NCBI GenBank assembly: GCA_003565155.1
Contig: PXDB01000026.1
Coordinates: 1-34,535, forward strand
DNA length: 34,535 nt
Direction: 5' to 3'
DNA from: Nitriliruptoraceae bacterium
GTDB taxonomy: Bacteria; Actinomycetota; Nitriliruptoria; Nitriliruptorales; Nitriliruptoraceae
This document shows positions 31,889 to 34,535 of the stretch, in pieces (the first letter of the stretch is position 1; the number at the start of each line of letters is the position of its first letter). A program made the translations under genes and the position numbers. Under the pieces are notes generated by a model. It had not been told where the DNA came from. It was given only the letters and a program-made list of their open reading frames with translations, and did no database searches.

Positions 31889-32679
31889 TCCTGGGACCCC
31901 ACGCCAGCCGTGTCGCCGTCCGGTGTCGTCATCGATCGGACCGCGAGCCCGGCCGCCTCCGCGAGCCCAGCGAACCCGTCGGGGGTGTACCAGTGCAGGA
32001 GCCAGTCACGCTCGAGGATCCGGGGCGCGCTGCCCGGCACGTGGACCTCGTAGCGCAGTCGCGTCCGTTGCGTTCGCGTCGCGACGTCACGGTCCTGCGC
32101 CACGGCAGCGACGCTCATCCACGTGCCGTCGTCGGCGGTGTGCGTGCGGGGAACGCCGAGGTGGTCGGGTGCCACCGGTTCCGGCACGAACAGCGGGATG
32201 CGGGCCGCGCCATCGACAGCGAGGTGGTCCCGCATCCGCGCGAGCGCACGGCTGGCCGTGGCGTCGTCGGGCAGGAGGTTGAAGGTGGGACCGGCGAGGA
32301 AGATGGCGCGGTAGGTCCCAGGGAGCGTCATCGTCTCCATCGCCTGGTGGAACAGGGTCACCTCGATGCCGCGCGCGGACGCTGCGATCCGGCACCGGGC
32401 GAGCATGTCGGCCGAGCTGTCCAGGCCGTGGACGTCCAGGCCTCCTTCGCGGAGCTCGAGCAGCGGGTAGCCGTCACCGCAGCCGAGCTCCAGCGCTGGC
32501 TGACCGGTCCGTGCCACGAAGTCCGCGCAGGCAGCGACGTCGTCACTGTCGCGTGAGCGCAACGCGGCGTAGACCAGCGGCACGATCCCGGTGTAGAAGC
32601 TGGCTGGCTCGCTCGACTGATCGAGCGAAGCGTCGTCACGGCGATCGCCCCCGGCGGGCACGTGTGACCCACCTGACAT
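31837..32679 (-). CDS. class I SAM-dependent methyltransferase
   Basis: This 280-aa protein has motif I ALELGCGDGYPLLEL at about residues 62-76, DVHGLDSSADML with the acidic ribose-binding residue, and YRAIFLAGPTFNLLPDDATA for the strand-4 region. After these comes a beta-rich insertion (RTQRTRLRYEVHVPGSAPRI) and ERDWLLHWYTPDGFAGLAEA near the C terminus, resembling the SAM-MT group with a C-terminal lid. ATG 32679 has AGGGAG about 6 nt upstream. The substrate is unknown. The last 52 bp are shared with the oppositely oriented GNAT gene. Confidence 0.87.
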   Translation of the reverse strand: MSGGSHVPAGGDRRDDASLDQSSEPASFYTGIVPLVYAALRSRDSDDVAACADFVARTGQPALELGCGDGYPLLELREGGLDVHGLDSSADMLARCRIAASARGIEVTLFHQAMETMTLPGTYRAIFLAGPTFNLLPDDATASRALARMRDHLAVDGAARIPLFVPEPVAPDHLGVPRTHTADDGTWMSVAAVAQDRDVATRTQRTRLRYEVHVPGSAPRILERDWLLHWYTPDGFAGLAEAAGLAVRSMTTPDGDTAGVGSQDYDAVLVHPSRHAVGTS

Positions 32680-32893
32680 CGCTGCTCCCTGATCCTCGTC
32701 GTCGACCACTGCGTCCGCGTGGCCCCGCCGGCCGTGCGAGACCGCTGCCCGACCGTAGCCTGAGCTCCAAGGTCGCTCTCACGCTGCGCACGGTGAGGCC
32801 GACCCGACCCGCTCGACACTGGGCGTCCCGGGGGAGAGCCGGACTTCGGCGCCCCGGCGTGGTCCTCCGCCGCGCGTGGGCGTCGCGCAGGCT

Positions 32894-33287
32894 CTACCTC
32901 GGTGTCATGCAGCGACAGCGGCGGCCGGGTGCGGCCGCGAGCGGCCGATCCAGCGTGGCAAGGGGTGCGTCGAGGAGCTCGGCAAGCGCCACGTAGGTGG
33001 CGTCGTGGACCGTCACGTTGTTGCCAAGCGTCCCACCGCGCTCGGCCAGGAGCGTACGGCCACGGTTCGACGCGCAGCTCGAGCAGATCTGCGTACGCCA
33101 GCGCGGCAGCATCCGCCGTGATGTCCCCCGCCAGGTCAGCGCGACGCAAGATGCTCGCCGCTTCGATGGGCATCAGGTGCGGCGCGGCCAGCTCGTGATC
33201 GGAGAGCACCGTCGCCGCCCCGCCACCGTCCGGGCCCCCGTCGACGAGTGCCGCGACCACCACGCACGCATCGACGACGAGGATCAC
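32894..33287 (-). pseudogene. VapC-like PIN-domain toxin with frameshift
   Basis: The gene starts at GTG 33287, overlapping the vapB stop as GTGA. MILVVDACVVVAALVDGG carries the first PIN-domain acidic residue (Asp6); APHLMPIEAASILRRADL carries the second (Glu). The frame is normal to VEPWPYAP at about codon 80 (near 33050). The expected continuation LAERGGTLGNNVTVHDATYV, with the third acidic site (HDATYVALAE) and ATLDRPLA, is in another frame and ends at 32894. Comparison with the usual PYAPLAER suggests loss of two bases. If the sequence is right, the RNase would lose its last acidic residues and be inactive. Confidence 0.75.
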
Positions 33288-33517
33288 CGGCGGTCGTGAT
33301 CGCGATGTGCGAGGATCCGCTCCGCGGCGAGGCTGCTTCCCGTGGCCGTCGTCCGCTCACGCGCCTGCGCGATGAGGACCTCGGGATCGGGGCGGGCGGC
33401 CAGCCCCACCCGGTGCATCCTCAGGTACTCCCGCAGTGAGCGTCCCGACAGGCGAGCACGAGCTGCGGGTTCGTCGCGGACATCATCGGGAACATCGCGG
33501 ATCGTGATGGAGGCCAC
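33284..33517 (-). CDS. vapB-like: VapB/FitA-like antitoxin
   Basis: This 77-aa protein begins ASITIRDVPDDVRDEPAARA followed by RLSGRSLREYLRM, the ribbon-helix-helix DNA-binding domain of FitA-type antitoxins. The C-terminal tail (EVLIAQARERTTATGSSLAA, ERILAHRDHDRR) is the flexible toxin-blocking segment. I chose GTG 33517, with CAGGA about 7 nt upstream; an ATG five codons earlier (33532) is possible. The toxin gene overlaps its stop. The antitoxin appears intact, whereas its partner is frameshifted, so it may persist only as a regulator or as protection against related toxins. Confidence 0.85.
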   Translation of the reverse strand: MASITIRDVPDDVRDEPAARARLSGRSLREYLRMHRVGLAARPDPEVLIAQARERTTATGSSLAAERILAHRDHDRR

Positions 33518-33970
33518 GCAGTCATCCTGCATGCAGATCACAACCAAGCGCGATGCGCCGCCGCGGTACTCGTGGTCAACCCGGAGCGGGTGTGGCGCTG
33601 GTGCCGGCGGACCTGGGGCGCATCCTTGCCTTCGACCTCGCCCCCGAGGCCTCCACCAGCCAACGACGGAGCGCACAGCCTCATCCGCGAGGCGCTCACC
33701 AGCGCCGGGGACCTCCACATCGCCGGCGGGCGCGTTCACGTCACCCTGCCGCCCCGTCAGCCCCGTCACACCCGCACCGACATCGTGCCCTCCTGCAGCG
33801 TGAAACCCCACCACAGCACTACATCGACTGCCGAACGGTGCTGGGGGCAGGGACTCCCCGGTGCTGTCCAGGGGGACCTTCCGCGGGCAGCTGCGACCGA
33901 ACCTGACCACCGACCAGCTACTGCTCCTTCCCCCGGGGACAGCGCAGCACGTGCCCCACCTCGTCGTGGC
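33518..33970. other. gap between vapB and the surface protein gene
   Basis: Apart from the transposase scrap, this 450-bp stretch shows no supportable gene on either strand. The part nearest 33517 must contain the promoter of the vapBC pair; I see no good hexamers. The part nearest 33970 would hold the terminator of the surface protein gene, but no strong hairpin is evident. Confidence 0.35.
33656..33815 (+). pseudogene. C-terminal scrap of a transposase
   Basis: In one plus-strand frame the translation reads NDGAHSLIREALTSAGDLHI, then AGGRVHVTLPPRQPRHTRTD and later SVKPHH. The pattern of REAL...AGDL-I...L-V-L-P and a final SVKPH matches the C-terminal end of a family of large actinobacterial transposases as I remember it. 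No upstream part, inverted repeat or start codon is present, and a segment between the leucine-rich strand and SVKPH seems to be missing. The assignment is tentative. Confidence 0.35.
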
Positions 33971-34535
33971 CTACGGAGACCGGGCCAGCACGCGCGGGAC
34001 CGGCGGCTCACCGCGGGTGCGTCCGGCACGCAGCAGCATCAGGCCGATCAGCGCCAAGAGCACCGCGAACACCAGCAGGCTGTGCACGGGAGCACCGGTG
34101 CGCACGAGCGCCTGAACTCTGCGCTCGACAACCTCCTCGAGCACCACGATCCGCTCGTCATCCTGGACGCCCGTTCCGGGTGCGCCATCGGCGTCGGTCG
34201 CTGCGCCCGGTGGTCCGGCCGGATCCCGATCCTCCAGCCCGGCATCCAGTACCTCCGGCTCTCCACCGTCAACAGCCTCCTCATCCGGTCCAGACGGATC
34301 ATCGGCACCCACCCCCGGCGGCCAGACCGAGATCAGATCCCCAGCGCCAACGCCCTCCTCATCCGACGCAGGCGGGTCATCGGTCCCTACCTCCGGCGGC
34401 CCGACCACACCCGGGTCCTCACCGTCAACAGCCTCCGCATCCGACGCAGGCGGATCATCGATCTCTACCTCCGGCGGCCCGACCACACCCGGATCCCCAC
34501 CGTCAACACCCTCCGCATCCGACGCAGGCGGATCA
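33971..34535 (-). CDS. repeat-containing surface protein with sortase-like C-terminal signal, 5' part outside the window
   Basis: The frame enters from the right edge and ends at 33971, giving 187 visible codons. The first part is built of tandem acidic, Pro-rich repeats of 26 residues (DDPPASDAE-VDG-DPGVVG-PPEV type), then a linker (DAGLEDRDPAGPPGAATDAD), a short charged helix (ERIVVLEEVVERRVQAL) and a classic sorting-signal tail: VRTGAPVHSLLVF, a hydrophobic helix (LLVFAVLLALIGLMLL) and a basic end (RAGRTRGE). The tail resembles LPxTG signals, with LVRTG where LPRTG would be usual. I infer a surface protein on a stalk, either wall-linked by a sortase tolerating this variant or simply membrane anchored. 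No sortase gene is in the window. The head domain is unseen. Confidence 0.7.
   Translation of the reverse strand, partial: DPPASDAEGVDGGDPGVVGPPEVEIDDPPASDAEAVDGEDPGVVGPPEVGTDDPPASDEEGVGAGDLISVWPPGVGADDPSGPDEEAVDGGEPEVLDAGLEDRDPAGPPGAATDADGAPGTGVQDDERIVVLEEVVERRVQALVRTGAPVHSLLVFAVLLALIGLMLLRAGRTRGEPPVPRVLARSP
34235..34535. repeat. 78-bp tandem repeats coding for the surface protein stalk
   Basis: The unit beginning CTCCGGCGGCCCGACCACAC recurs at 34391 and 34469, exactly 78 bp apart, with a more diverged copy at 34313 and a shorter one near 34253. The right-hand copies are nearly identical and continue past the window edge, so copy number may vary by slippage or recombination. Each unit encodes 26 residues of the stalk. 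Confidence 0.85.

Noticed and set aside
1..34535. CRISPR array, tRNA or rRNA genes
   Set aside because: No regularly spaced identical repeats of CRISPR type, and no stretch that I could fold into a tRNA or recognise as rRNA. The 34235-34535 repeats are coding and tandem.

Overview
The window is a very GC-rich (roughly 70% or more) stretch with short intergenic gaps, frequent GTG starts and many 4-nt ATGA/GTGA gene overlaps. A C-terminal Lsr2-type DNA-binding segment near 17.6 kb is an actinobacterial hallmark. I infer an actinobacterium, possibly a deep-branching lineage; the genus cannot be read from this sequence.

Left part (1-12.4 kb, all minus strand). First comes a type I Wadjet anti-plasmid defence operon, jetA-jetB-jetC. 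JetC runs off the left edge, and jetD would lie outside. Upstream of it is a five-gene surface-structure cassette in transcription order: a TasA/camelysin-like fibre subunit (12333-11722), a SipW/ER-type signal peptidase with a Ser-His dyad (11661-10999), a secreted seven-bladed RCC1 propeller flanked by two FN3 domains and carrying the same kind of N-terminal export signal (10794-8905), a second TasA-like protein with a Pro/Asp-rich stalk and a C-terminal membrane anchor (8751-7462), and a membrane GGDEF diguanylate cyclase whose start overlaps the anchor gene's stop. This is my main candidate for an undescribed system: a matrix fibre, its dedicated peptidase, an adhesin-like propeller and a membrane anchor tied to c-di-GMP synthesis. 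A foldable leader precedes the fibre gene.

Middle part (12.4-22.7 kb). This is an accessory zone with many ruins: a GNAT gene with an internal deletion, a hipBA-like toxin-antitoxin pair with several lesions, the C-terminal half of an SF2 helicase joined to an Lsr2 DNA-binding domain, and a GNAT lacking its N terminus. Apparently intact genes lie between them: a secreted alpha/beta-hydrolase lipoprotein, a Fic protein with an AbiEi-like N terminus and a class II inhibitory motif, a small membrane protein and a 185-aa protein of unknown function.

Right part (22.7-34.5 kb). A tightly overlapping plus-strand operon encodes a ThDP-dependent decarboxylase/synthase-like enzyme, a BASS-family organic anion transporter and an NAD-dependent epimerase, followed by a truncated Rossmann gene. 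Then come palindromic repeats, a solitary IS21-like end and small membrane proteins. A membrane protein/XRE regulator pair lies behind a striking 63-bp inverted repeat. Beyond it are an S66 LD-carboxypeptidase, two SAM methyltransferases, a GNAT, a VapBC pair with a frameshifted toxin, a transposase scrap, and the C-terminal part of a repeat-bearing, sortase-signal-like surface protein that enters from the right edge.
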